Of a stretch of 42,242 nt of DNA, positions 1 through 8,745 are shown piece after piece. Source of the stretch: Prolixibacteraceae bacterium (lineage in GTDB: Bacteria; Bacteroidota; Bacteroidia; Bacteroidales; Prolixibacteraceae); contig JAUWAB010000033.1 of assembly GCA_030602265.1 (NCBI GenBank), forward strand, positions 1 to 42,242, given 5' to 3'. The translations under genes and the position numbers were made by a program. Below the pieces are notes generated by a model. It worked only from the letters and a program-made list of their open reading frames with translations, did not search any database and was not told where the DNA came from. Numbering within the stretch: position 1 is the stretch's first letter; every line of letters starts with the position of its first letter.

Positions 1-4
1 ACCC

Positions 5-20
5 CATAGCCGTCAGTCTA
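5..20. repeat. Left terminal inverted repeat of the IS
   Basis: CATAGCCGTCAGTCTA is the reverse complement of 1640-1655 except at one position. It marks the left tip of the element. Confidence 0.85.
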
Positions 21-147
21 CTGTGATGTAACATTCAGTTATTCAAAGGAATATGTTGCAATTTTCATTTTTTACCCCATTTCTTTGGGAAACAGGGCTT
101 GATTTCGTAACTTTCACCATTTCAAATAACTTTTTAGTTAATAATTA

Positions 148-178
148 GGGGACGCGGTTAGGACTTTGTCCCCTTTTT
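148..178 (+). terminator. Rho-independent-type hairpin beside the transposase 3' end
   Basis: GGGGAC (148-153) and GTCCCC (168-173) form a stem followed by TTTTT on the plus strand. Just beyond the transposase stop codon, it would block transcription entering the element from the left. It may also end transposase mRNA on the other strand, where the tail after the stem is AT-rich but not a clean U run. Confidence 0.6.
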
Positions 179-184
179 GATGCC

Positions 185-1528
185 TTAAATATACTCATAA
201 ATATCTGATTTACAAACTAATAATTCTATTATTTCAAGAAAACTCATCTTGTTCTTTCGTTTTTCTTTCCAATGATTTGACGAAAACTGGCTCGCTAAAC
301 GTATTAGTTCTTTTTCTGATTGTTTTCTCTTTTCTTTCCAAATGCCTCTCAAGTTGCTGAATGATTCCCTTAGCGTTTTAAAACATTTATTCTCACTCAG
401 AATCAAACGTTGCTTTTTAAAGTAATGTGCTTGTAGGTTGCAGATGATCTGCATGTTTAACATGATTAAGATCAGCTTGGCAAATAACAAACAGGCAAAA
501 CGTTCATATTTTACCGGTTTTATTTTATCGATCTTACAAACCGACTTCCAATTTTTAAACATCAATTCAATTTGCCAACGTAACCGGTAAAGTATCAAGA
601 CCTCTTTTATGGAAAGGTCTTCTGCCTGAACATTGGTGATAAATAAATTGAACCTACAGCGTACTTTGTAATCCTCTGATGTAGTCCATCCATCTTCTTT
701 ATTTTTTTTGTTAATCTTTCTTATCCGTTCCTGATAAACCTGTTCTGGCACGATTTGAATAACCAAACGCAGTTTTGCCTGTGCCTGTTTCCCAACCAAT
801 ACTTGTTTCTCGCACTGTGTCAATTCTTGTTTGCTCATTTTTACGTATAATTCTTTAAAGCAAATCCTCTCTTGAGTTTCAGGTTCAAAAACAAGAACAG
901 AAGTATTCAGGCGACTTACAAAAAATGCTTCCTGATCTGCAAACCCTGTCAAAACCGATAGGTTAAAATAGCCAAGGTCACGAAGAACTAAATCATTCTT
1001 GTGTATTTTCCCCTTTGTTTCACTGGCATCGGTAGAATCGTTTCGTCTCCCGTCTGTTAAGTTCAAATCGAGTATTTTGCCACTGCGCAGATCGTATTCG
1101 TACTGAATACAAACACATGCATGGGAGGTCCCTGCACTGCCGCCAAAACCTCTAAAACGTTCACTCAAATGATCGCCGACAAGAAACTTGGTCGAATCCT
1201 TGATGCGTACATGGTTGAACTTCGAAAACAATCCAGGACAAAAAACTTTATTCAATTGCTTTTCCAGTAAGTCTTTCAGCACTTCCTTTACAAACCAAAC
1301 CGCTTCTTCGTTAAAACGTCCGTCAATGGACTGTTTGGTGATTTTAAGGCCGTGGCACCTTTTTACATTCGTACAAGCTTGTGACAAACTAATATTCTCA
1401 ATTCTGGAGGCACAATAAAGCAACATATCAAAGAACATCGCTGGCGTAAAATCACACTTACGCTTATAAAACCCACTGGCTACGGCTTTCTTCTGAAGCT
1501 CTTTTTCTGAAAAAACCTCGCGCAACAT
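185..1528 (-). CDS. IS4-family transposase (DDE)
   Basis: This 447-residue protein catalyses cut-and-paste movement of the surrounding element. The DDE triad can be placed by eye: Asp111 in the IKDSTKF segment, Asp184 in LVLRDLGYF, and Glu321 in YRLRWQIELMFKNWK. The last segment is the Y-R-W-E signature typical of the IS4 family. The N-terminal ~90 residues are probably the DNA-binding part and the C-terminal ~100 are very rich in Lys and Arg. The ATG at 1528 lies 112 bp inside the right inverted repeat, as expected for a single-gene element. The length is normal for the family and no frameshift is seen. Confidence 0.92.
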   Translation of the reverse strand: MLREVFSEKELQKKAVASGFYKRKCDFTPAMFFDMLLYCASRIENISLSQACTNVKRCHGLKITKQSIDGRFNEEAVWFVKEVLKDLLEKQLNKVFCPGLFSKFNHVRIKDSTKFLVGDHLSERFRGFGGSAGTSHACVCIQYEYDLRSGKILDLNLTDGRRNDSTDASETKGKIHKNDLVLRDLGYFNLSVLTGFADQEAFFVSRLNTSVLVFEPETQERICFKELYVKMSKQELTQCEKQVLVGKQAQAKLRLVIQIVPEQVYQERIRKINKKNKEDGWTTSEDYKVRCRFNLFITNVQAEDLSIKEVLILYRLRWQIELMFKNWKSVCKIDKIKPVKYERFACLLFAKLILIMLNMQIICNLQAHYFKKQRLILSENKCFKTLRESFSNLRGIWKEKRKQSEKELIRLASQFSSNHWKEKRKNKMSFLEIIELLVCKSDIYEYI

Positions 1529-1639
1529 CGCCGAAAATGAACCCGTAAATTCAGAAGGGATACCCCTTTCTTATTACCTCAAAAAAAACAACCACATAAA
1601 ACATTTGTAAACACCTGTAATGCAATTAATTATATACAA

Positions 1640-1655
1640 TAAACTGACGGCTATG
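1640..1655. repeat. Right terminal inverted repeat of the IS
   Basis: TAAACTGACGGCTATG pairs with 5-20 at 15 of 16 positions. It marks the junction with the interrupted lipoprotein gene. Confidence 0.85.
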
Positions 1656-1666
1656 CCGCCCAACCC
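1656..1666. repeat. Probable right copy of an 11-bp IS target duplication
   Basis: The sequence is ccgcccaaccc. Its last four bases equal bases 1-4, immediately left of the element. The other seven bases of the left copy would lie before the window, so the duplication is inferred from a 4-base match and the usual IS4-family duplication size. Confidence 0.45.
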
Positions 1667-1972
1667 GGGCATAACGCCAATCTTGATAAACTCATTCTCC
1701 AGATAGATAATTTTGTAGTTGCGGTCTTCCTTCTCCCTGGTCAGGTTATCGTTCATGGGATAAGGATAGTATCTCCGCTGAACCCCCTGGTGTGCCTGAC
1801 CTTCATAAAACCGGGGCATCGCATTGGGCGGATTCACCACATAGGTAGGCACCATAAGGGAGTCTTCGATGACTGTAACCCGTCCGGAGGTTCCCTTGTC
1901 CGAAGTTGGCTGGCATGATATTCCCAGATACACACCGAGAATAATCAGCATCAGAAATCTGTATTTTTTCAT
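1656..1972 (-). pseudogene. 5' fragment of a DUF5107-type lipoprotein gene cut by the IS
   Basis: Starting at ATG 1972, the product has a lipoprotein signal (LGISC lipobox, Cys20) and then the opening of a DUF5107-like module: YYPYPMNDNLTREKED, IYLENEFIKIGVMPGLGG. In family members as I recall them, the last motif continues as GGR(I/L)Y; here it runs into IS sequence after GlyGly, and the IS supplies about 20 foreign residues before a stop. The rest of the gene should lie left of the window. DUF5107 proteins are often large, carry TPRs, and occur near glycan-use genes. It is the last visible gene of the PUL, 108 bp after the GH55-like gene. Only the upstream copy of a native start is left, so the gene is very probably inactive. 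Confidence 0.8.
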
Positions 1973-1997
1973 TTTGTTCCGATTAGTTGGATTTCCG

Positions 1998-2046
1998 GGA
2001 AACAGGGCCGGTGCATTTTTCCATGTTACGCAACCGGCCTGTTTCC
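1998..2046. repeat. Intergenic hairpin in the PUL
   Basis: GGAAACAGGGCCGGT (1998-2012) pairs with ACCGGCCTGTTTCC (2033-2046), with a one-base bulge and a 20-nt loop. It lies between the GH55-like gene and the DUF5107 gene. No T tract follows on the minus strand, so it is more likely a stability or processing element than a strong terminator. A GGAAACAGG core recurs in the hairpin at 11790-11836. Confidence 0.55.
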
Positions 2047-2080
2047 GTGCAAATTGGTTATTCTGTGAGGTTGATTCCAA

Positions 2081-5000
2081 TTATTTGATTCTTATGCCAA
2101 ATAACGACGTACGTGTAGTCACGAAGAGGGTGTTGTGGTCTTTTCCGCCTAACGTCATCGAGATGGGCCGCTCTGTCAGATTTATTCTCCTGATTTCCTT
2201 ACCGTCCGGATCGAAAACAAATATCTGGCCATCGGCAAGATAGAGATTTCCGGCTTTATCCACCACAGAAGTGTACTCACCCCTGGGATGGACTTCCTTC
2301 ATATCGTAAGCTTTACCGTTTTTATCCACTTTAAGCTCTACTGTACGCTTGAGACTTTCGTCTGCCACGAACAGTTTCTGTCCGGGAGCGGCCATGGTAA
2401 GCGTGGTTGAACGGTAAATATCGTAGGTTTCCGGGATGATGGTGACTCCGTCGGGTGCCACAAAACTGGAATCGGGCATATTCACTACGATATCGTCGAA
2501 ATCGTATCTCCACCGGCTCGAAGGATGTATGGCCCTTACCACATTGGGAATTTGGCTGGTGGCCACCCTCGGGAGCAGGGCAATGGTTTCGTCGGGATTC
2601 TCCGGATCGACCGAGTAGGCCCACGCCGCCCAGCCGCCGTTGCCCCAACCGCTGTACATCGGATTATCGTCGGGCAATACCTTTACCGACTCCTGTACAC
2701 CGTTGATCATCAGACCGGGCTGCGGGTCATACCGGAATACCACCAGCAGGTTATCGCGGGTGTCGGTAGCTAAGGTCATCGGTTTGTAGGGATAGTCGGC
2801 CAGCATGCTTACCGTACCGGTTTCGGCCGACCATTTATAGATCCTCTTCAGGCGGGTCTCGCAGAAATAAACATTCCCCTTGCTGTCGGAGGTTGCCCCG
2901 GTGGTGAAGTTAAATCCGCCGGCCAGCCGCTCCGGCTTCCAGAGATCTCTGGGCCCGCTCAGGTTGCCGGGTTCACGGCCGGTAACGGTCAGTCTGGCAA
3001 AATCCCACGGATATACCGGCAATTCTTTGGTTATATCGTAAACGGCAAATTCAATCACCTGCAATACCTGTGTATAGTTATGCATGTTCCTGAACTCGAT
3101 ATTTTCGCTGTTCCACAGTCTGACACCAAACGGCTGCGGGGTATTCACCCGGATGACGCGGTACATCCAGAGGTTGGCAAACAGCAGGTCGCGGCAATTG
3201 GAGATTTCCACCATCTGGCACTCCTTGCCTTCACGGCCTTCTTCTTCCAGCTGGAAGGCATACATCTTCCAGTTGCTGACATTCTCAAAACGCGCTTCGT
3301 TGCGCACATGGTGCTCGAGCGACATGGCATAAATCCTTCCGGGGGTAGAGGTATTGCTCACATAGAGTCCGCTGGAAGCATAGGTATTGGCTGTCCAGAT
3401 GTCCTTGATGATTCCGCCTCCGTTGTTGGTGACCCACAGGCTCCAGTACTGGTTATCCCAGGCCAGGTCGAGCCCCTGTGCAGCAACCGGAGAAGTGGGT
3501 GAACTGATGGCCCTTCCCCTGGCACCGGCCTGCCGGCCCTGGTTTGCCTGTGTGGCCTGATCGCGTTCTGCTGGTGGTGCCGGCTTGCGCATGGTACCGT
3601 GCCCTCCGACAAATTTCACGTCGTTGAACAACGATTTTTCCCCGGCCATCCACTTGCATCCCACCGCCCGGTAGTTGTACCCTCCGGTAGATAAACCGAT
3701 ACCATTGAAGATATCGTCGCCGCCTTCGGAAGATTCCACCATCGGCGCGGGAGGACCGAATCCGCTGAAAGCCGGTTCGCTTTCATGCAGGATCAGCTGG
3801 GTGGCAAACGGATGCAGGCCAATCAGCCGGGTTCCCGGCTTCATCCTGATGGTTTGGGTGATGCGGTACCATCCCTGGGGTACATAGATATTTTTGTGTT
3901 TGGCTATGGCCTCCTGAAAGACCTTCGTGTCGTCGGTTTCACCGTCACCGACAGCTCCCAGCTCACGGATATTTACCCACTCTTCCATGGGCGGCAAGGC
4001 AGGAATCTCCATCGGAAGCGTAGCAGGGACCACTGCCAGCGGCTCCAGGTCTGCAATGGTTTCAAACTGCGAATCAGATACCATGTCCTTCATCACCAGG
4101 CCATAGGTGAAATCCTTAACCCGGTAAGCCTTCCCCTGACCGGCCACCTTAACGCCGCTCTTCATCAGGCTCACCAGCACCGGAACCTGATTACAGAGGA
4201 TATCCACCATGTTGACCTGAGTAAAAGTATTCCCGTCCATACTGACTTTTACGGCAGCCTCCTTCACTTGCTCCAGGAGGCAGCGTTCCATATAGAGGCG
4301 GTCCACTCTGTCCTTGCCCATTTCCACCACCACCGGCACATTCTTCACATGCATGTTGACAATGGCCAGTCCGGCCTCATAGGTGAGAATAGCCGCCTTA
4401 CGCTGGTTCTCAAAATAGGTATCCACAATCATCATGGGCCATCCGGGGGAAGTACGATAGGTATAAATACCATAGTCACCGCCGATAAAGCGAACGTTCT
4501 CCATTTCGTTGCCCACATCGAAAATCCCGGCTTTACCCTTCCCGATGTTCATCACCGAATGACTGACGAATCCGTGCTGGGCAAAATGGGTGCGCAGAAT
4601 CACGGCATGCGGGTTTCCGTCTTCTATCCTGAAATCGATATTGGAGATGGCACTATAGAAAGTACCTGCGCCGGCATCACGCGGTGAATCGCCCGGCCCC
4701 ACCATATTTCCGGTAAACCAGAACATGTAGTTGGCCTTCCCCTTGTCGGAGGTTACCTCCGACTGGTATCCGGGGGTGTTTTTGGCTAAAATAAACTCCG
4801 GACGGTTCTTTCCATAGCCGATAAGCCTGACAGCAGGGGGAATATAAATGGTACGGCTGATACGGTATTTGCCTTCAGGAATAAAAAGAATGCCGAAATT
4901 CCTTTCGGTCTTCACCTGATTGATGGCAGTCTGCAGGGCATCGGTAACATCCGTTTTGCCATCGGCCTTGACCGCATAATTCTCCGGTGTGAAATAAAAT

Positions 5001-5122
5001 GCCTCCGGATCTTCAGGCTTTAAGGTGTAGACCGAACCGGTCCGGGTGGCACTGACCTGCGCCAGGGCTATTCCGGAAATAAAAAGCAATACCCATATCA
5101 GGGACAATTTCTGAATCTTCAT
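2081..5122 (-). CDS. Secreted GH55-like double beta-helix protein with C-terminal propeller (copy 1)
   Basis: This 1013-residue exported protein has a signal peptide of about 21 residues ending ALAQ. Two pectate-lyase-3-type right-handed beta-helix modules follow (about 45-355 and 382-700); the second starts with the typical LGAVGDGETDDTKVFQEAI. The segment EHHVRNEARFENV...YAFQLEEE (about 603-628) resembles the GH55 beta-1,3-glucanase motif EHHxLYQYxF...QTE as I remember it; Glu626 would then be the candidate catalytic acid. Residues ~735-1013 look like an SMP-30/NHL-type propeller (DSKGNVYFCE, DKAGNLYLADG). A Gln/Pro/Ala-rich stretch at ~513-540 is probably a surface loop. It is 37 bp downstream of the clan GH-A gene and is a close paralogue of 8746-11763. 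Activity on beta-1,3-glucan is inference only; a polysaccharide lyase is the main alternative. Confidence 0.7.
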   Translation of the reverse strand: MKIQKLSLIWVLLFISGIALAQVSATRTGSVYTLKPEDPEAFYFTPENYAVKADGKTDVTDALQTAINQVKTERNFGILFIPEGKYRISRTIYIPPAVRLIGYGKNRPEFILAKNTPGYQSEVTSDKGKANYMFWFTGNMVGPGDSPRDAGAGTFYSAISNIDFRIEDGNPHAVILRTHFAQHGFVSHSVMNIGKGKAGIFDVGNEMENVRFIGGDYGIYTYRTSPGWPMMIVDTYFENQRKAAILTYEAGLAIVNMHVKNVPVVVEMGKDRVDRLYMERCLLEQVKEAAVKVSMDGNTFTQVNMVDILCNQVPVLVSLMKSGVKVAGQGKAYRVKDFTYGLVMKDMVSDSQFETIADLEPLAVVPATLPMEIPALPPMEEWVNIRELGAVGDGETDDTKVFQEAIAKHKNIYVPQGWYRITQTIRMKPGTRLIGLHPFATQLILHESEPAFSGFGPPAPMVESSEGGDDIFNGIGLSTGGYNYRAVGCKWMAGEKSLFNDVKFVGGHGTMRKPAPPAERDQATQANQGRQAGARGRAISSPTSPVAAQGLDLAWDNQYWSLWVTNNGGGIIKDIWTANTYASSGLYVSNTSTPGRIYAMSLEHHVRNEARFENVSNWKMYAFQLEEEGREGKECQMVEISNCRDLLFANLWMYRVIRVNTPQPFGVRLWNSENIEFRNMHNYTQVLQVIEFAVYDITKELPVYPWDFARLTVTGREPGNLSGPRDLWKPERLAGGFNFTTGATSDSKGNVYFCETRLKRIYKWSAETGTVSMLADYPYKPMTLATDTRDNLLVVFRYDPQPGLMINGVQESVKVLPDDNPMYSGWGNGGWAAWAYSVDPENPDETIALLPRVATSQIPNVVRAIHPSSRWRYDFDDIVVNMPDSSFVAPDGVTIIPETYDIYRSTTLTMAAPGQKLFVADESLKRTVELKVDKNGKAYDMKEVHPRGEYTSVVDKAGNLYLADGQIFVFDPDGKEIRRINLTERPISMTLGGKDHNTLFVTTRTSLFGIRIK

Positions 5123-5159
5123 GTCTATATTTTTAAGGTTTTTCTATTTATGCCTTATA

Positions 5160-6470
5160 TCATTTAACAAAAAACGGAACATTGGCCGTACCGGCTCTTC
5201 GCTGGTCATCAAACACATAACAGAATATTCTGTAATCCCCTCCTTCAGCAGGAACCCGGAAAGTGATGGTCCCACCGGATTCAGTGAGGATGGTGAAGGG
5301 CACTCCGTCAGGTTCAATCTCCCGGGCACCGCCCTCGCTTCGCTGTCCGACCTCCCTCATAATGACCCACTTGTAAGCAAGAGGCCCGTTTTCAGGATCA
5401 GCGGCAAAGACTTTTGCTGTAGCAGAGGTGCCGGGCTTCAGATAGATATTGTCTACGGCATTCTTACCATCCAGCTTCAGGGAATCCACCACCGGGGCGC
5501 GGTTGGCAGGATAGGAGCCCGTCCAGTAGCGCGTCAGTGCATCCACCACGGCGGTAGGTTCTCCGGTTTTCAGGAATATGCCATACCAGGTGGGGGTACG
5601 CTCCTGTTTTTGCCCCCACAAAAAGGCATATCCCCCCAGGCAAAGTCCGGTCGGATCATTTACGATTCCTTTCTGGATGCGGTCGTAGACGCCGGAGGCC
5701 TTCAATGCACTCGGCTCCTCAATCTCCCGGCCCCATTCGGTACGGGGCATTTCCCAATGGCCTACCGGGCCATACTCGGTTATGGCAAAGGGTTTGGTCA
5801 GACCGGCAGCCTGTACCATTTCGGGCATCCGGGCGAGGCCGCCATACACCTGCAGCGAAACGAAATCAAGGTCAGGACAGCGCTCCAGGGCAACGGCAAT
5901 ATGTTCGCGGGATGCTCCGGCAAAGGTGGTGGTTACCGGGTGGTAAGGATCTTCTCGATGGATGTAGTCGACGATATCCTTCAGGGCATCATAAACTTTG
6001 GGATTTACGGGTACCCGGCGGTTCGGACTCAGGTTCAGCTCATTGCCGACTACCCAGCACAATACGTTCGGATGGTTTTTATAAAGCTCGATCTGCCGGA
6101 TATTACGACGGTACTGGGCAGCCACCGCGGCGGTATCGTTGTAGTTAAATCCGTGCAGTTCCTGCCCCATCCCGATGCCCAAGGCAACCATGATGTTGTA
6201 TTTGGCGGCCGAATCGAGCAGCTGGGCTGCGTTGTTGGTATTCCATGTGCGGAGGGAGTTGCCGCCCGCCCGGTGAAGCTCAGCCAGGCTGCCACTACCA
6301 CCGGCGCCCTTCAGGTCGAAGCGCTCACCATTGACAAAAAAGCTGTATTTCCCTGACACCTGCCGGATTTCCACCTTCGACGGCCCTCCGGCATCAGCGG
6401 CTTGTAGGTTACTTATGCCTAAAAGGCAAACGGCATATACCAGAACCGATAATTTTATTACACTCCTCAT
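5160..6470 (-). CDS. Secreted clan GH-A (GH2-type TIM-barrel) glycosidase with C-terminal Ig-like module
   Basis: A 436-residue protein with an N-terminal signal peptide ending near LQAA (residue ~25). A TIM barrel spans ~35-325. The putative acid/base is Glu144 in VVGNELN after strand 4 and the nucleophile is Glu232 in AITEYGP after strand 7; both are typical of retaining clan GH-A enzymes. Residues ~335-436 look like a beta-sandwich module (ADPENGPLAYKW, FVDDQRR-type ending). It lacks the two N-terminal beta domains of full GH2 enzymes and is much shorter, so it could belong to GH2-like, GH5-like or GH158-like groups; I cannot choose by eye. It sits in the PUL operon between the GH50-like and GH55-like genes, so it probably cuts periplasmic or surface oligosaccharides. 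Confidence 0.75.
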   Translation of the reverse strand: MRSVIKLSVLVYAVCLLGISNLQAADAGGPSKVEIRQVSGKYSFFVNGERFDLKGAGGSGSLAELHRAGGNSLRTWNTNNAAQLLDSAAKYNIMVALGIGMGQELHGFNYNDTAAVAAQYRRNIRQIELYKNHPNVLCWVVGNELNLSPNRRVPVNPKVYDALKDIVDYIHREDPYHPVTTTFAGASREHIAVALERCPDLDFVSLQVYGGLARMPEMVQAAGLTKPFAITEYGPVGHWEMPRTEWGREIEEPSALKASGVYDRIQKGIVNDPTGLCLGGYAFLWGQKQERTPTWYGIFLKTGEPTAVVDALTRYWTGSYPANRAPVVDSLKLDGKNAVDNIYLKPGTSATAKVFAADPENGPLAYKWVIMREVGQRSEGGAREIEPDGVPFTILTESGGTITFRVPAEGGDYRIFCYVFDDQRRAGTANVPFFVK

Positions 6471-6667
6471 ATCTGATTATTTTGAATTTACATTTTAAAA
6501 ATATACCCGGGTTCATATCGCCCGTAAACACAGTATACTGCAGAGAGAAACGGTAGCCTTCACCGCACATCAGGCTCTGGCTGAAAGGATTTTATCCCTG
6601 CATCCACTCTGCCTGCACCCTGGCTATCCTGAGCATCTGCGTTTTTTTCAGCTTTTCAATATGCCTC

Positions 6668-8638
6668 TTACTGGTTCCACAGGTTAGGAATCTGGTGGTG
6701 GCCGCGTGCCCTGACCGGTTTGGTACTGTAGGGTTGTGCGGTTCCGCTGTGTACTTCATACAACCTCTTCGCCGTTTCCACCATGGCCTTCACCTGGTGC
6801 GGATAAGGCCGGTCGGTGACGTCAACCAGTCCGCAGTTATAGTTCTCTCCATCGTTGCGACGACCGGTAAGGTCCTGGTCACCCCACTGGAAATAGGCGG
6901 TACCGATCAGCCCGGGATGTGCATATCCCATCTCAGTGTAGTACCGGTAGGCTACTCCCCGTTCTTCCTGGGAATCGACCTGCCAGAGCGACTGCGCCAT
7001 ACCCCGGTCGACGGTACCAAAATGGTACTCCCCGATAATCATCGGCAGTCCGGTAATCTTTAACGCTCTGTCCATCATTCCCCAATCCGGATAAAGATCA
7101 TAACAGTTGAAACTGAGTACATCGAACGACTCCTTGCAGATCTCCAGCAATTCCTCATCCATATGACTGATGTTACCAAAACGGATTCCCAGATTGAGAT
7201 GGTTCGGATCATGTTTCATCTGGGTCTCTTTCACTGCTTTCAGAAATATCCTGAATGTTTCAAATATAAACTCCTTGCGCCTTTCAGGGGAGTCACCATT
7301 GGCCAGAAATTTCGTCAATGCGGACTTGATGGGCTTATCTTCCCCGTTGAGAATGATATCGCATAACCGGGCTTCCTGCTCTAACCAGGCCGGTTCATTC
7401 CCCACAAAATACCCGATCAGCCAGGGATTATCCTTGTACCTCGACACGGATGCCCCTAAGGCCTCATCCAGTTTTTCCCTGAAATCGGGGGCGTAAACAT
7501 CGGCCAGGCCCATAAGACCCCGCTCAACACCGGCAGTGCGCATGGAGACCATAAATGCCTTCCGGTCCATTCCGATAACCTCGGCGCTCGACCAGTTTCC
7601 GATCGTATTGATCCCCCACTTATCCATCCTGTGGATAACCATTTCATTGGCCTTTTCCCTGAAGTCATCGCCATACCTGCGTTGCAGGTTCCAATATCCG
7701 AAGTTGTAATCATTCCGCTGCTGCGGACGGCCACCGGCATTGGGCCGGGCCGGCTGGCTTCCCGGGAACTCCTGCGGAGGCAGCTCACCATACATATTGC
7801 GGCGTTTATCCACATCCTTGGCATTGCCACCCCGGCCGGGAGCGACACAATCCACCCCCACCGAAAGGAAAAGGTAACCATCGGGATCGACAAACCACCA
7901 GCGGCCGTCAATAAGTTCGGTCCTGAAGAAACCCGTTGCCCCTACCTGCTTTTGCAGATAGCCACCATATCGTGAATAGTTGAACTTTTCGGTTGAATAA
8001 TCTTCTTTCTCCTCTGCTGCCCATTCCTGCTGAAGCTGCTCCAAAGAATGGACCTTGCCCTCAAAGTCGCCGAGGTTCCACTGGCCAAACTGGTCCACCG
8101 ACGGCACGGTCTCCAGGTATTCATCACCAGGATCTTCTACCGACAGGGCTATAGACCGGATTTCAATCTCCGGATTTCCGATCGGGGCATGCATACGCAC
8201 CCCGATGGAATCGACACCGTGCAGCGGTCCACGCTTTCCGCCCAGATTTATCCAGCCGGTATAACGGGGTTGATTATAGGTGGCAGCCAGGTCGATATTG
8301 GCATCGGGAAGTTCTTTATAGAATCTCAGCGGAATGGCCAGTTTGTTCCAGCCATTGGGGACGTAGCTCATTACCCGCAGCTCGTTGTATCCGTAATCGG
8401 TGGTAAACCCGATATGGAAACGCTGGGCGGTGGTGATCCTGAATTCAATAACCACATAGTTAAACTCGTCCCAGTTGCCGGGTAAACCCGGAGTTATGTC
8501 GCTGATGGCAAACTTTTTGCCTGACACCTCCTTCGACGAATCGAATACTACCTTGAATTTTGGCTCTTTGGGAGAACTGCATCCGGTGGAGATCCAGATT
8601 CCCAGTGCAATGAATAATAGTGAAGCAAATTTTCTCAT
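6668..8638 (-). CDS. GH50-like (agarase-family type) glycosidase lipoprotein
   Basis: I place the start at ATG 8638 because it gives a clean lipoprotein signal (WISTGC, Cys20); longer in-frame starts lack one. The product is 656 residues. A beta-sandwich, CBM-like N-terminal part (~25-190) is followed by a TIM barrel beginning near ATGFFRTELIDGRWWFVDPDG. The barrel carries GYFVGNEPAW (Glu415, likely acid/base) and MIIGEYHFG (Glu537, likely nucleophile). The WWFVDPDGxLFLSxGVD, GINTIGNWS and GEYHFG motifs fit GH50 beta-agarases. A Pro/Gln/Arg-rich loop lies at ~290-305. GH50-like proteins also occur where agar is unlikely, so agarase activity is not claimed. The lipid anchor suggests the outer membrane. 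Confidence 0.75.
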   Translation of the reverse strand: MRKFASLLFIALGIWISTGCSSPKEPKFKVVFDSSKEVSGKKFAISDITPGLPGNWDEFNYVVIEFRITTAQRFHIGFTTDYGYNELRVMSYVPNGWNKLAIPLRFYKELPDANIDLAATYNQPRYTGWINLGGKRGPLHGVDSIGVRMHAPIGNPEIEIRSIALSVEDPGDEYLETVPSVDQFGQWNLGDFEGKVHSLEQLQQEWAAEEKEDYSTEKFNYSRYGGYLQKQVGATGFFRTELIDGRWWFVDPDGYLFLSVGVDCVAPGRGGNAKDVDKRRNMYGELPPQEFPGSQPARPNAGGRPQQRNDYNFGYWNLQRRYGDDFREKANEMVIHRMDKWGINTIGNWSSAEVIGMDRKAFMVSMRTAGVERGLMGLADVYAPDFREKLDEALGASVSRYKDNPWLIGYFVGNEPAWLEQEARLCDIILNGEDKPIKSALTKFLANGDSPERRKEFIFETFRIFLKAVKETQMKHDPNHLNLGIRFGNISHMDEELLEICKESFDVLSFNCYDLYPDWGMMDRALKITGLPMIIGEYHFGTVDRGMAQSLWQVDSQEERGVAYRYYTEMGYAHPGLIGTAYFQWGDQDLTGRRNDGENYNCGLVDVTDRPYPHQVKAMVETAKRLYEVHSGTAQPYSTKPVRARGHHQIPNLWNQ

Positions 8639-8693
8639 ATCATTTATAGTTGGTTTATTTCTGTTAAGGGAGAAAAGCTCCCGCGAATTGTTG

Positions 8694-8717
8694 CCACGAA
8701 GGCACCAAGGCACAAAG
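8694..8717. repeat. Short CCACGAAGGCACCAAGG-type repeat
   Basis: A short run of CAC(R)AAGG-type units between the second GH55-like gene and the GH50-like gene. It resembles the ACCACAAAGGACACAAAG blocks at 22503-22695. Such runs are, from memory, common intergenic repeats in environmental Bacteroidota. A 6-bp-arm palindrome, GTGATC/GATCAC, follows at 8729-8742. Confidence 0.45.
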
Positions 8718-8745
8718 AAATTTCTGAAGTGATCCTGATCACACC

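Larger units (their letters stand above)
5..1655 (-). mobile_element. IS4-family insertion sequence, complete
   Basis: A single transposase gene is framed by 16-bp terminal inverted repeats that match at 15 of 16 positions (5-20 and 1640-1655). The flank just right of the element, 1656-1666, ends in the same four bases (accc) that precede the element at 1-4. This fits an 11-bp target duplication whose left copy lies mostly outside the window; duplications of this size are known for the IS4 family. The element is AT-rich compared with the PUL and interrupts a DUF5107-type lipoprotein gene. Nothing in the transposase looks broken, so the copy may still be active. Confidence 0.88.

Noticed and set aside
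3785-4687. 300-codon plus-strand open frame inside the first GH55-like gene
   Set aside because: Antisense to a clearly conserved gene; its sequence is His/Leu-rich low-complexity of the type produced by codon bias on the other strand.
5121-6356. 411-codon plus-strand open frame across the clan GH-A gene
   Set aside because: It mirrors a gene with recognisable catalytic motifs; no signal, domain or promoter supports it.
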